From Fen-1254 sp963778945 (GTDB lineage Bacteria > Bacteroidota > Ignavibacteria > UBA10030), in assembly GCA_963778945.1 (NCBI GenBank), contig CAVZWL010000019.1, forward strand, positions 124,001-188,000: a stretch of 64,000 nt of DNA, given 5' to 3'. Below the pieces are notes generated by a model, which did not search any database, was not told the origin of the DNA, and saw only the letters and a list, made by a program, of their open reading frames with translations. Position numbers and translations under genes: made by a program. Every line of letters begins with the position of its first letter. The first letter of the stretch is position 1. Below are positions 35,256 through 45,114 of the stretch, piece after piece.

Positions 35256-36761
35256 TTGGTCAAGATTATAGAAAACGGTTTTGTCGTTTCGGGAAGCGCA
35301 AAAAATCAGATTGGCTGTATGACCATCATTGTTCAGGGGGACCGTATACTCGAAATCGGCAAACGCGCCGATGCGGTGAAGGCACAGTTCGCGAATACAG
35401 AGGTTATCGATGCATCAGGAAAAATTATTTTTCCCGGGTTTATTAATGCGCATTACCGCGGGGAATCGTTTATTCTCAGGTTTCTGACGGCAGCACTGCC
35501 TGCAGCACGGTGGGGAAAAACGCCGTCCATACGTGCGGCGATCGATTATCTCCAGTCCAAGGCGGCGTATGAGGAACTGCTTTCCATGTACCGCATCGCC
35601 TATTTTTCCGCCCTAAAATCCGGTATAACGACGATGTGCGAATTCGGCATGGATTATCTGGATGTCTCTCTGCGTGCTTCGTTTGAAGCGCTGCGGCAGA
35701 CGGAAATACGCGGAACGGTCGGCGTGCATAACGGAGACCAGATTGAAGCGGCACATTCGTTGAAAAGCGCTTCTATTCAATTTGCTGCAGTAGCGCCGGA
35801 CGAGGATGAACTGACGCTCTATAATCTGCAGTCGATGGTTCGTATGGCGAACGAAAATCGATGGCCGCTGATTCTTCGCTTGGGAGAAACACAGCGGGCT
35901 GCGGATCTTTTGAAAAAAAACTTCAATAAAAGCGCGGTAAAATTGTGCAACGATTTTCATCTTTTTGAATATTCGCTTCAACTTGTGAATATGAACTGCT
36001 TTGAAGCGGGAGATATTGAAATTCTGGCAAAAAATAATACGCCGCTTATTTCAGGTCCGCTCTCGCTGCTCAAGAAAGGATTTGCGCTGCCCCCGTATGC
36101 CGACTTGAAAAAGATCGGCGTTCCGCTGGCGCTTGCTTCCGATTGGGGAGCGGTAGATCCGTTCGCGACTATGCGTTCGTATGCTCAAATCCAGGGACTG
36201 CTCGGTGTGGAAATCGATACATCGTTCGATCTTCTTGCCCTGCATACGTCTCATGCCGCGCGTGCACTAAAAAAAGAGTCCGAGATCGGCGCCATCGAAC
36301 CGGGCAAGAAGGCCGATATGGTTTTTTGCTCGGCTGCAGGATTGAAATTTCAGCCGTTCCTCAATCAGGAATTCGAAGAACGGACACTCAATGTTTTACT
36401 CGATGAATTGTCGGGACAGGACGTGTTCGATGTGATGATCGGGGGCGAGTTTTTTATCCGTGAAAAAAATATTTTGACGTACTCTGAAGAAGATTTGATC
36501 TATGAAGAAAAAAAGCTTCTTCAGAAGCTGCTGTCGCTTACAGCGAAGCAGCCTGATCGGCCGAAAGCTGCAGAAGTTATCCCTTTTACGCCATCCACCC
36601 CGCGGGCTTCCGCGGATGACCTGCCTTTTGATGAAGGATACCGCGTCGTAAAGAAGGATGATCAAAATAAAAATATATCTGCACCGAAGCGGGAACAGTC
36701 CGAAAAAACTCAGAACGAATTGGGCAAAGATGTCCGGCGCGTGTTCGGGGATGATGAATAA
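35256..36761 (+). CDS. Amidohydrolase-superfamily protein lacking most metal ligands
   Basis: A 501-residue cytoplasmic protein with the amidohydrolase layout: an N-terminal beta-sandwich (GDRILEIG), barrel entry IIFPGFINAH, and C-terminal EIGAIEPGKKADMVF. In active members the first strand ends in HxH. Here it is HYR (H66, Y67, R68). The strand equivalent to the next His reads LILRLGETQ with Arg, the following one LVNMNC without His, and only D296 in LASDWGA remains. It is therefore probably not a metallohydrolase. The last 90 residues are a charged, low-complexity extension. TTG 35256 is chosen for AAGGAG nine bases upstream. A barrel-protein gene follows 18 bp later. Confidence 0.8.
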   Translation: MVKIIENGFVVSGSAKNQIGCMTIIVQGDRILEIGKRADAVKAQFANTEVIDASGKIIFPGFINAHYRGESFILRFLTAALPAARWGKTPSIRAAIDYLQSKAAYEELLSMYRIAYFSALKSGITTMCEFGMDYLDVSLRASFEALRQTEIRGTVGVHNGDQIEAAHSLKSASIQFAAVAPDEDELTLYNLQSMVRMANENRWPLILRLGETQRAADLLKKNFNKSAVKLCNDFHLFEYSLQLVNMNCFEAGDIEILAKNNTPLISGPLSLLKKGFALPPYADLKKIGVPLALASDWGAVDPFATMRSYAQIQGLLGVEIDTSFDLLALHTSHAARALKKESEIGAIEPGKKADMVFCSAAGLKFQPFLNQEFEERTLNVLLDELSGQDVFDVMIGGEFFIREKNILTYSEEDLIYEEKKLLQKLLSLTAKQPDRPKAAEVIPFTPSTPRASADDLPFDEGYRVVKKDDQNKNISAPKREQSEKTQNELGKDVRRVFGDDE

Positions 36762-36779
36762 AAAAAAGAGGAGAGCAAC

Positions 36780-37562
36780 GTGAAAAAAATTCTGGCTGTT
36801 TTTCTTGCATCGGCGCTTTTTCAAATATTGCCGGCGTCGCTGCTGGCGCAAAGTTATTCCGGCGAAGGCGCAACCAGCGAACCGACTATGCTCATCGATA
36901 AGCCGACCGCAGGATTACTGAAGCGGGGAACCTATTCGGTTTCGTCTGAATTTTACGAACAGGGGGGGGTGCTGATGAGTCTTGCCGTAGGAATTTTCGA
37001 GCCGTTCTCGTTCGGAATTTCGTACGGGGGGACAGATGTCATAGGACATAACAAAATCGCCATGGACCCTATGCCCGGAGTCCAGGCAAAGCTGCGCATT
37101 TTCAACGAGAGCGCCGCAATGCCCGCTATAGCGCTCGGATTCGATTCCCAGGGAAAAGGACCATTTCTCAAAGCCGACTCGCTGCAGCGATATACTATCA
37201 AATCTTCAGGCGTGTACGCAGTCGCAAGCAAGAATTATGCTATTCTCGGAAACTTTAGCATTCACGGAGGTGTCAATCGTTCGCTGGAACAGGCGGACGG
37301 CGATTCCAATCTTGATATGTTCGTCGGAGTAGAAAAATCTGTAGGGAACGATATTTCATTTATGCTTGAATACGATTTTGCAACCAACGACAATAAAGAC
37401 CAGGCACTTGGGAAAGGGAACGGTTATCTAAATTTTGGCTTACGATGGGCATGGGGAAAAGGCGTTACGGTCGGATTTAACCTAAAGGACGTAACAAGGA
37501 ATCAGGATAACGTCAATATTGGCAATAGAACGCTCCAAATCGATTATATTGGCAGCTTTTAA
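36780..37562 (+). CDS. Exported protein, probable small outer membrane barrel
   Basis: The family is not one I can name. A signal peptide (MKKILAVFLASALFQILPASLLAQ) leads into alternating hydrophobic strands (TYSVSSEFYEQGG, LAVGIFEPFSFGISYGG, YLNFGLRWAWG, VTVGFNLKDVTR) and a C-terminal LQIDYIGSF with terminal Phe, as expected for an outer membrane beta-barrel of about 12 strands. Length is 260 residues. GTG 36780 follows GAGGAGAGC. It probably shares a transcript with the amidohydrolase-like gene just upstream. Confidence 0.65.
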   Translation: MKKILAVFLASALFQILPASLLAQSYSGEGATSEPTMLIDKPTAGLLKRGTYSVSSEFYEQGGVLMSLAVGIFEPFSFGISYGGTDVIGHNKIAMDPMPGVQAKLRIFNESAAMPAIALGFDSQGKGPFLKADSLQRYTIKSSGVYAVASKNYAILGNFSIHGGVNRSLEQADGDSNLDMFVGVEKSVGNDISFMLEYDFATNDNKDQALGKGNGYLNFGLRWAWGKGVTVGFNLKDVTRNQDNVNIGNRTLQIDYIGSF

Positions 37563-37632
37563 TGTTCAGTATATGATACAGAAGCGATTAGTTTTGCAGA
37601 CACAGACGCAAGAGATGCTGTTATATATGTCT

Positions 37633-37670
37633 AAAAAACATTAAAAACGACTCAATTTCCAATGTTTTTT
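37633..37670 (+). terminator. Possible terminator in the gap after the barrel gene
   Basis: AAAAAACATT at 37633-37642 pairs with AATGTTTTTT at 37661-37670 around an 18-base loop. The stem is AT-only apart from one pair and the loop is long, so the call is tentative. Confidence 0.4.
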
Positions 37671-37739
37671 ATTTATATCTCTGGCAAAGAATTTGCTTTA
37701 TATGAAGTTAGAGCAAGAGACAAGATAAAGGATACAGAT

Positions 37740-38624
37740 ATGAAAAAATTTTTAATTTTAACCGCGATATCGGCTGGTATAGTGTCGATATCATTATTTT
37801 TTTCCGGTTGTTATACGCAACTGACTGCCGATCGATTCGAACAGTCTGTTTATGCGGAACATTCTGTTCCGGATGTGGAACCGGTTGATACCAGCGCTGC
37901 AGCGGATACGTCGGGCTATGACGATGAGTATCAGCCGGATTATTCCAGCTGGTATTATTATTATCCGCGCTGGAATTCATCCTGGTACGACGGATATGCA
38001 TATGCTCCGCCCGGATCTGTAATTTATGGAGATGGATGGTGCTATTCAGGATTCTATTCTCCCTGGTGGTGGGGACCGGCATGGTACTCTCCGTTCTATT
38101 TTGGATATGGCTGGTACGGTCATTCTTATGGTTATTATCACGGGTATCATGATCATGGATATTTTGCTGGAAGGGGTCCGGGGCGGAATTTCGGGCCTGG
38201 ACGCACCAATGGTTTTACGGCACGCAGTTTTGGAACAAGATATCAGCAATCTTCAATGCGAGGTAATGTAACGACTTCTGCATCAGGTAATGTATCGGCA
38301 GGAAGGACTGCGAACGCTGCTTCAAGGAATAGCGCATCGCAGAATGTTACGACATCTTCCAGGCAGTACAGTCCGTCTGTTCGCCAGCCGCAGTATCGGA
38401 ATCAAGTGAATACCGGTACCCGCAGTTACCGAACCGGATCCAACCGTCAAACGAGCGGCCGGCGATACGGATCTCCGAACAGCACAAACCGCTATCGCAG
38501 TTCACAATCAGTCCGTTCCGGGGCGCAAAGAGTTTCTCCGCAAAGTTCGTCCTCGGGTTATTCCCGCTCCTCAGGCGGCGGACGAAGCGGCAGTGCACGC
38601 AACAACGGTGGACGAGGACGCTGA
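37740..38624 (+). CDS. Low-complexity lipoprotein rich in Tyr/Trp/Gly, then Ser/Arg/Asn
   Basis: The 294-residue product has a lipoprotein signal: MKKFLILTAISAGIVSISLFF ends in SGC, the lipid site. An acidic linker follows. Residues about 60-150 are extremely rich in Tyr, Trp, Gly and Pro (SSWYYYYPRWNSSWYDG, YGWYGHSYGYYHGYHDHGY). The last 140 residues are a basic Ser/Arg/Asn/Gly tail (SSSSGYSRSSGGGRSGSARN). Such proteins may be unfolded and attach to surfaces, nucleic acid or polysaccharide, but this is inference. ATG 37740 follows AAAGGA. The frame is intact. Confidence 0.75.
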   Translation: MKKFLILTAISAGIVSISLFFSGCYTQLTADRFEQSVYAEHSVPDVEPVDTSAAADTSGYDDEYQPDYSSWYYYYPRWNSSWYDGYAYAPPGSVIYGDGWCYSGFYSPWWWGPAWYSPFYFGYGWYGHSYGYYHGYHDHGYFAGRGPGRNFGPGRTNGFTARSFGTRYQQSSMRGNVTTSASGNVSAGRTANAASRNSASQNVTTSSRQYSPSVRQPQYRNQVNTGTRSYRTGSNRQTSGRRYGSPNSTNRYRSSQSVRSGAQRVSPQSSSSGYSRSSGGGRSGSARNNGGRGR

Positions 38625-38672
38625 TTGAGTTCGCTTTGAATGGATAATTGTTCAATTGTTATGGAGTAGATT

Positions 38673-40103
38673 ATGAATTGCAGATTGTTTTTTCGCGGAA
38701 TACTCGGGTTAACGATTATTTCGTCCATAGGCCTTTATGCGCAGCTTGCAGAAGATGCTTTGCGTTATTCGCAGACGGGTCTCGGTGTAGGCGCGCAAAC
38801 CCAAAGTCTTGCAGGAACGTCGGTTGGAATTGCCAATGACTTTTCCGCACTTTTCTCGAATCCGGCGGGACTCGGCCAGCAGCGTGAATTTGAATTTTCC
38901 GCCGGTCTTTCGAATTTTTCCGCCACAAATGACGTATCTTTTGATAATAGTAAAGTTTCTTCTACGGCCAATTCAATGAACATCGATAATCTCGGTTTGG
39001 TTTACCCGATTGCAACGAGGCGGGGAAGCCTGACTCTTGCCTTTGGATACGGGCATGTTGCCAATTATGACGGATCCGCGCAATTCGGAGGTTTCAATAT
39101 CGGGAATTCTTTAAGTCAGTCTATTGATGGCGGCATTCTGAGTGACCTTTATTTAAGCGACACACTTGGACATTCTTTCTTGAACAGAGGGAACCTTCAA
39201 CAGAATGCCGTGGTCTCGGAAAAAGGCGGAATGAATCATTGGTCGTTCGGCGGCGCCATGGAAGTATCGCCGAATCTTTTTGCCGGTATCTCGCTGAACT
39301 TCGCTTCCGGAACGTATACATACGACTGCCTCTACACGGAAACCGATACGAAAAATAATTACACGGTTTTTCCGGCAGATGTCAATCAATTCAGTTATGA
39401 ACAGATGTACCGCGACGATTTAAGCGGGATCAATGCGCTGTTTGGTCTATTGTTCAGAAAAGAAAATAAATTCACCGTCGGTATCAGTCTCCGCACGCCG
39501 ACCGTCTATAATATATCCGAGGATTATTCGCAGACGTATGGAAGTTCATTCGATCCGACATTGTCCAATCCGGCGGGAGATCAATATGCAGACGTGTCAG
39601 CGTCAAATATTTCATACCGTGTCACGACACCTATGGTGCTCAGCGGCGGTTTCTCCGTAAATCCGATAGGATGGCTGATGCTGGCAGGCGATGCCGAATA
39701 TACCGATTGGACGCAGGTCTCGATGGAATCGGATGATCCTGCGGTAGATGCAGGATTGCAGCAGGAAAATCAAATTGCAAAAACTCTTTTTCGTGCTACC
39801 ACCAATCTTCGGGGCGGTGCGGAAGTAACTCTTTTTGATATCGGCTTGAAACTCCGGGCCGGCATATCATGGAAACCCTCTCCTTATGCAGCCGATGCAA
39901 ACACTCATGATTATGACCAATACTATTATACCGCAGGCGCCGGGATACAGGTCGATAGAAATACATGGATCAATCTCGCATGCGCTTTGGGCTATCAAAA
40001 GAGCTATCGCCAGACTGAGGATCTTTTCAGCGTTCCGGGTCTCATAACGAGCGAGAACATCAATACAACTCTCATTAATGTTTCGTTGAGCTACAAATTC
40101 TAA
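38673..40103 (+). CDS. OmpP1/FadL-family outer membrane protein
   Basis: A 476-residue outer membrane barrel for hydrophobic substrates or an unknown relative. After a signal peptide (ISSIGLYAQ) the N terminus reads RYSQTGLGVGAQTQSLAGTSVGIANDFSALFSNPAGLGQQ, split here over residues 30-70; the pattern G-T-S-x-A-x-x-x-D-x-x-A-x-x-x-N-P-A-G is the family hallmark. Many amphipathic strands follow, and the last strand NVSLSYKF ends in Phe. A terminator lies 36 bp behind the stop. Confidence 0.82.
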   Translation: MNCRLFFRGILGLTIISSIGLYAQLAEDALRYSQTGLGVGAQTQSLAGTSVGIANDFSALFSNPAGLGQQREFEFSAGLSNFSATNDVSFDNSKVSSTANSMNIDNLGLVYPIATRRGSLTLAFGYGHVANYDGSAQFGGFNIGNSLSQSIDGGILSDLYLSDTLGHSFLNRGNLQQNAVVSEKGGMNHWSFGGAMEVSPNLFAGISLNFASGTYTYDCLYTETDTKNNYTVFPADVNQFSYEQMYRDDLSGINALFGLLFRKENKFTVGISLRTPTVYNISEDYSQTYGSSFDPTLSNPAGDQYADVSASNISYRVTTPMVLSGGFSVNPIGWLMLAGDAEYTDWTQVSMESDDPAVDAGLQQENQIAKTLFRATTNLRGGAEVTLFDIGLKLRAGISWKPSPYAADANTHDYDQYYYTAGAGIQVDRNTWINLACALGYQKSYRQTEDLFSVPGLITSENINTTLINVSLSYKF

Positions 40104-40138
40104 AAATTCTTGCAAGCGCTTATAAGTTTGCGTAAATT

Positions 40139-40175
40139 AAATCCGTCCCGATAAAAATCGGGGCGGATTTTTTTT
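40139..40175 (+). terminator. Rho-independent terminator after the FadL-like gene
   Basis: AAATCCGTCCCGAT at 40139-40152 pairs with ATCGGGGCGGATTT at 40157-40170 (one T-G pair) around four A. Eight T follow. Confidence 0.9.
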
Positions 40176-40185
40176 GGGGTGCAGC

Positions 40186-42604
40186 ATGCGAAATTATACT
40201 CGGATTATTATAGGCCTCTCAGCGGTTGCCGCAGTTGTATTGATAGCAGTCGTTTTACTGAGTTATTATCTGGTGACGAAATCGTTTCCCGCGGCCGATG
40301 GGAAAGAAAAAATCCGCGGTCTGAAAGCAGAAGTGACTGTCTATCGGGACGAATACGGCGTTCCGCATATCTTTGCCGAGTCGGATCATGACGTCTATGC
40401 TGCAGTCGGTTATGTCCATGCTCAGGAACGTCTCTGGCAGATGGAACTGGAGCGTCGCGTCGGAATGGGACGTCTTTCGGAAATTCTAGGCCCGCCTGCG
40501 GTTTCAGTCGATAAGATGTTCCGCACACTCGGGCTTTATCAGCACGTGCAAAAAATTGCCGCGAATCTGGATCAGCCGACACGTGATGCCCTCCAGGCGT
40601 ACACAGACGGGATCAATCAATTCATCGCAACTCACACCGGGAAGTATCCGCTGGAATTCGATATGCTCTCGTTCGAACCGGAACCATGGACGATCGAACA
40701 TTCGCTTCTCATCAGCCGGCTTATGGCATGGGAAATGAATTTTTCCCGCTGGAACGATTTGCTTCTGGCTGCACTGGTAGGGCGGCTGGGAGAAGAGAAA
40801 GCGAAGGAGGTTTTTCCATGGTGGCCTTCGGATGCGCCGCTCATCATTCCGGAAACAATGAAAGGGAAAGATATTGCCTCGGACCTTAAGCCGTTTTTCG
40901 ATGCGGACCGTGAGGCACAAACGATTCTTGGCTTGGGCGGCATGCAGTCCGGAAGCAATGCATGGGTTGTTTCCGGTGCAAAGTCGGAAACAGGCAAACC
41001 GATTGTCGCGAACGATCCGCATTTAGTTCTTATGGCTCCTGCCCGGTGGTATGAACTCCATATCGTATCTCCGGAACAGGATGTTGCCGGTATGTCGATT
41101 CCCGGCGTGCCGTTTATCGTTGCGGGAAGAAATAGACATATCGCATGGGGAATAACGAACGCGATGATGGATGATGAAGATTTTTATATCGAACAAGTCG
41201 ATTCCATTCAGCGTCCTTCCAAATACATGTTCAACGGCGCCTGGCGGCCTATGGCCGAAGTAATCGATACGATCTTCGTTAAGGACAGTCCTGCCATATT
41301 TTTTTCGGTCTTCAAAACACATCGCGGCCCGATTGTCAACAAAATGGAACCGGGTGCGGCGTTTGCGGGTTCGCTTATTTCCATGTCCTGGACCGGCTAC
41401 GAAGTGTCAAACGAAGCGGGCACGTTTTACCGCATCAACCGGGCGAAGAATTGGACGGAATTTACCGAAGCGTTAAAATCGTATGCTGTCCCGGCGCAAA
41501 ATTTTGTCTATGGCGATGATGCAGATACCATCGGATATTACACAGGAGGAAAATTGCCGATACGAAGCATGCGGAATGCAACGCTGCCGGCAGACGGGAC
41601 AAACGGGGAGAACGACTGGAAAGGTTTCGTCCCGTTCCAGCAGATGCCGCATTGCGTCAACCCGCCGCAGGGCTTTATTGCAACGGCAAATAATAAAATC
41701 GTCGATGATTCATATCCATACTTTATTTCGAATAACTGGGAGCCCCCCTGGCGCTCTATGCGGCTGAACGAAGCGCTCCGGGAACAGCCGCGCTTTTCAG
41801 TCAAAGATTTTGAAAAATTGCAATGCGACGTCTTATCGCTGCAGGCGCGGGAAATCGTCCCGATTATTCTTCATGCGTTCGACAGTACCAGCGGTCGATA
41901 ATGCGAATGTCAAAACGGCTCTGGCATATCTCCGTAACTGGAACGACGAAACAAGAAAAGAAGATGTTGCGACAACAATATTTCAGGCGGCGATGGATCG
42001 TATTATTCGCAATACGTTTGCCGATGAGATGGGCGAGCAGCTTTTTGCTCTTTATGACACACTTGCCAGCACACCTTTGACGGTTATTACACGACTTTTA
42101 AAAGAACCGAATTCCCCCTGGTTTGATGATTGCCGTACTCCGGAAGTCGAAACGAAAGATATGATTATTCGTAAAAGTCTGGCCGAAGCGGTAGCGGATT
42201 TACAGAGCCGGCTGGGAGGAGAACCCAAAGAATGGCAGTGGGGAAGACTTCATACGATCACGTTCTCTCATGTCTTTGGAGTTCAGCCGCTGCTGGGAAG
42301 ATTATTTAATGTCGGGCCGTACCCAGTCGGCGGTACGCATGCAACAGTCAGCGTCGGCCAGTATTTTCTCTCGCAGCCGTTCAAAAGCCGTGTCGGCCCC
42401 TCCATGCGTCAGATTATGAATCTTGCAGACATCAATGATACGCGCGTCGTTCTTCCGCCGGGCCAATCCGGAAATCTTTTTTATAAGCATTATAAAGATC
42501 AGGTTATGCTCTGGCTCAACGGAGCTTATCGCGATAGGCCTATGGAGAAAGAAAAAATAGAAGCGGCTTGCTCCGATGTTTTACGACTAAGGCCTGCAGA
42601 ATGA
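40186..42604 (+). CDS. Penicillin acylase family N-terminal nucleophile hydrolase (one frameshift)
   Basis: These enzymes self-cleave into two chains and hydrolyse amides such as N-acyl homoserine lactones or beta-lactams. A membrane anchor or signal (IIIGLSAVAAVVLIAVVLLSYYLV) precedes VTVYRDEYGVPHIFAESDHD and GYVHAQERLWQMELERR. Cleavage is expected before Ser 257 in QSGSNAWVVSG, the nucleophile; IVANDPHL follows. One extra base near 41890 shifts the frame (HAFDST to VDNANVKTALAYLRNW). The C-terminal half includes the HTITFSHVFG and PVGGTHATVSVGQ segments. Corrected length is about 805 residues. The stop overlaps the sirtuin start (ATGA). Real substrate unknown. Confidence 0.88.
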
Positions 42605-43350
42605 CCATATCGAAAAAACTCGAATCTCTCTTGAAAACTGTCGATTCGATTTGCGTTCTGACAGGCGCAGGCATTTCGGCAGAAAGCGGTGTTGCAACAT
42701 TCCGCGGAACGGACGGGTTATGGTCGAAGCTGAAACCGGAAGAACTGGCTAACTTCGATGCGTTTCTGCGCAATCCGGATATTGTGTGGGAATGGTATAA
42801 TCATCGGAAGCAGATTATTCATGACGTGAAGCCGAATGCGGCGCATTATGCTCTTGCAGCGATGGAGCCGCTGGTTAAAGATTTTACGCTCACCACACAG
42901 AACATCGACAACCTTCATGCCCGTGCCGGCAGCAAGCGGGTTTTAGAACTGCATGGGAACATAGAACGCAGCTACTGCGTCACGTGCGGTAAATACGTGC
43001 CGGATGTTGTTGTAACAAAGGAGAAGAGAATTCCGCATTGTGACGTCTGCGGCGGCGTTATTCGCCCGGATGTCGTATGGTTCGGAGAAATGCTGCCGCA
43101 GGATGTTCTGGAAGAATCGACAAGCGCAGCGGCTCGATGCGGACTCTTCCTGACGATCGGTACTTCGGCTGTGGTCTATCCCGCAGCAGGATTGCCGTTG
43201 AAGGCGCGGGAGAGCGGCGCGTACGTCGTGGAGATTAATTTGGAAAAAACCGAAATATCTCATATGGTCGACGAATCGCTCATCGGCAAAGCGGGAGAAA
43301 TATTGCCTCAGCTTGCGGATATTATGAAAACTTCTCGGAGGAGTACATGA
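42601..43350 (+). CDS. Sir2 NAD-dependent protein deacylase (class III type)
   Basis: The 249-residue sirtuin removes acyl groups from lysine using NAD. It shows the NAD-binding GAGISAESGVATFRG, the TQNIDNLH motif, the catalytic His in LELHGN, and a zinc site CVTC/CDVC. The segment WEWYNHRKQ contains Y-x-x-R, which in SIRT5 and CobB recognises succinyl or malonyl lysine, so a desuccinylase-type activity is likely. The start overlaps the acylase stop (ATGA) and its own stop overlaps the pyruvate kinase start (ATGA), so three genes are translationally coupled. Confidence 0.93.
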   Translation: MTISKKLESLLKTVDSICVLTGAGISAESGVATFRGTDGLWSKLKPEELANFDAFLRNPDIVWEWYNHRKQIIHDVKPNAAHYALAAMEPLVKDFTLTTQNIDNLHARAGSKRVLELHGNIERSYCVTCGKYVPDVVVTKEKRIPHCDVCGGVIRPDVVWFGEMLPQDVLEESTSAAARCGLFLTIGTSAVVYPAAGLPLKARESGAYVVEINLEKTEISHMVDESLIGKAGEILPQLADIMKTSRRST

Positions 43351-44786
43351 AAAATACGACAGCCAACGGGAGAACAAAAATTGTCTGTACTATCGGGCCC
43401 GCAACGCAGTCGGTTGAGCAGCTCGTTCGATTGATCGATGCGGGAATGGACGTTGCCCGGTTGAATTTTTCCCACGGCTCGCACGACGACCACCTGGCTG
43501 CCATGCAGAATATTCGTGAGGCCTGCAAACAAACAGGCGAGCACATTGCCGTTTTGCAGGATTTGTGCGGACCGAAAATTCGCACCGGTACGCTGAAGAA
43601 TAAAAAAGCGGAATTAAAAGAAGGATCGACGATCGTCTTTACGACGGAAGAAATCGAAGGCGATGAGCATCGTGTGAGCACGGCATATAAAGAGCTGCCG
43701 CAAGATGTCAAGCCGGGCGACAGTATTCTGCTGGATGACGGCAAGCTGTGTGTCAGAGTCGTTTCAACGGCGAAGACCGAGGTCGTATGCACGGTGGAAA
43801 CAGGCGGAATTCTCGGCGAGCATAAAGGTATGAACCTGCCCGGCGTAAAACTGAGTACTCCGTCGTTAACGGAAAAGGATATTGATGATCTGGAATTTGG
43901 GCTCAAGAACGATGTCGATTATATCGCCCTTTCCTTTGTCCGTTCTGCAGACGATATCCGCTCGCTGCGCGAGCATTGCCGGATGCTCGTGAAACACTTT
44001 GTGCCTATCATCGCAAAAATTGAAATGGCGGACGCTATTCGAGCAATCGACGAGATTATCAGCGAATCGGATGCCGTCATGGTTGCCCGCGGGGATCTGG
44101 GAGTGGAAATGCCGCCGGAGGAAGTGCCGGTCCTGCAGAAAATGATCGTACGCAAATGCAATGAAGCCGGCAAACCGGTCATCATTGCAACGCAGATGCT
44201 GGAATCCATGATTGAAAACCCGCGTCCGACACGGGCAGAAGCGAGCGACGTGGCAAATGCAGTTCTGGATGGCGCGGATGCGGTCATGCTGAGCGCCGAG
44301 ACCTCGGTGGGAAAATATCCCATCGAAACGGTCAGGACAATGAATAACATCATCCTGCGCACAGAGCAGCAAATTCCGGAAAAGGGGATTATTGAAAAAA
44401 GACCGTTCGTAAAGGACGATACTGTTCTCGATGCCGTGGCGCAATCAGCTTGTGTTCTTGCAGAGAAAATAAACGCCTCTGCTCTTATACCGATAACGCA
44501 TTCCGGAGCCACGGCCTGGCGTCTCAGCCGGTTCCGTCCTTCTGCGCGTATCATCGCCGTCACGGGAGAAGAACACGTACTGCGGCGGCTCAATCTGGTA
44601 TGGGGTGTTCGGGGAATTGTCCTGACCGACTACATCGGCAGCGCCGATACCATTTTGCATCGTATAAAGGAAAAGCTCAAGCAGGAAGGATATCTGAAGA
44701 GCGGAGATTATGTCATCTTTACGATTGGAATTCCCCTTATGGCACGCGGGTTGACCGATACTATCAACGTAGAACGTGTGGATTAA
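43347..44786 (+). CDS. pyk: Pyruvate kinase
   Basis: Pyruvate kinase makes ATP and pyruvate in the last step of glycolysis. The 479-residue product has TKIVCTIGPAT, VARLNFSHGSHDDH, QDLCGPKIRTG, the catalytic IIAKIEMADAI, the MVARGDLGVEMP loop and IIATQMLESMIENPRPTRAE. The C-terminal allosteric domain is present (SGATAWRLSRFRPSARIIAV). The frame is intact. It is coupled to the sirtuin gene upstream by a four-base overlap. Confidence 0.96.
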   Translation: MKNTTANGRTKIVCTIGPATQSVEQLVRLIDAGMDVARLNFSHGSHDDHLAAMQNIREACKQTGEHIAVLQDLCGPKIRTGTLKNKKAELKEGSTIVFTTEEIEGDEHRVSTAYKELPQDVKPGDSILLDDGKLCVRVVSTAKTEVVCTVETGGILGEHKGMNLPGVKLSTPSLTEKDIDDLEFGLKNDVDYIALSFVRSADDIRSLREHCRMLVKHFVPIIAKIEMADAIRAIDEIISESDAVMVARGDLGVEMPPEEVPVLQKMIVRKCNEAGKPVIIATQMLESMIENPRPTRAEASDVANAVLDGADAVMLSAETSVGKYPIETVRTMNNIILRTEQQIPEKGIIEKRPFVKDDTVLDAVAQSACVLAEKINASALIPITHSGATAWRLSRFRPSARIIAVTGEEHVLRRLNLVWGVRGIVLTDYIGSADTILHRIKEKLKQEGYLKSGDYVIFTIGIPLMARGLTDTINVERVD

Positions 44787-44808
44787 ATAATTCGGAGGTA
44801 AAAATAAT

Positions 44809-45063
44809 ATGAAGCGTCTGATAAGAGTATTCGAGCGGTCGTTAGCCATCGCAATCATTGTAGAATTCTGTCTCTGGTTGATAAGGATATTGTTCCCATC
44901 CAAGCCGTTCATACGGGAAATTTATTTTTATGCCCATGTGCCGAGTCGCTTTATTGTTCAGCTTCTGAGGCTCGGGTCATATGAACTCATGTATATAGTT
45001 GTAAATATGGTCATCATCATGATTATCATATCTCCATTGGTCTTTAAATATCATCGAAAATAG
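44809..45063 (+). CDS. Small membrane protein, 84 aa
   Basis: Function is unknown. Two hydrophobic helices are predicted, SLAIAIIVEFCLWLIRILF and YIVVNMVIIMIIISPLVF, with a basic C terminus (KYHRK). A clear GGAGGT ribosome site lies eight bases before the ATG. It is 22 bp behind pyk and a strong terminator follows, so it is the last gene of the acylase-sirtuin-pyk operon. Confidence 0.65.
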   Translation: MKRLIRVFERSLAIAIIVEFCLWLIRILFPSKPFIREIYFYAHVPSRFIVQLLRLGSYELMYIVVNMVIIMIIISPLVFKYHRK

Positions 45064-45080
45064 AATACTCCCGATTATAA

Positions 45081-45114
45081 AAACCTTATCAAGGATTCAA
45101 CCTTGATAAGGTTT
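45081..45114 (+). terminator. Terminator of the acylase-sirtuin-pyk operon
   Basis: AAACCTTATCAAGG at 45081-45094 pairs perfectly with CCTTGATAAGGTTT at 45101-45114 around ATTCAA. No longer T tract follows, but the stem ends in TTT. Confidence 0.75.

Noticed and set aside
40110..40138. Promoter-like TTGCAA, 17 bp, TAAATT directly before the terminator hairpin at 40139
   Set aside because: It would place a strong terminator at the very start of the transcript. Both hexamers match only four of six positions. An attenuator is conceivable but unsupported.
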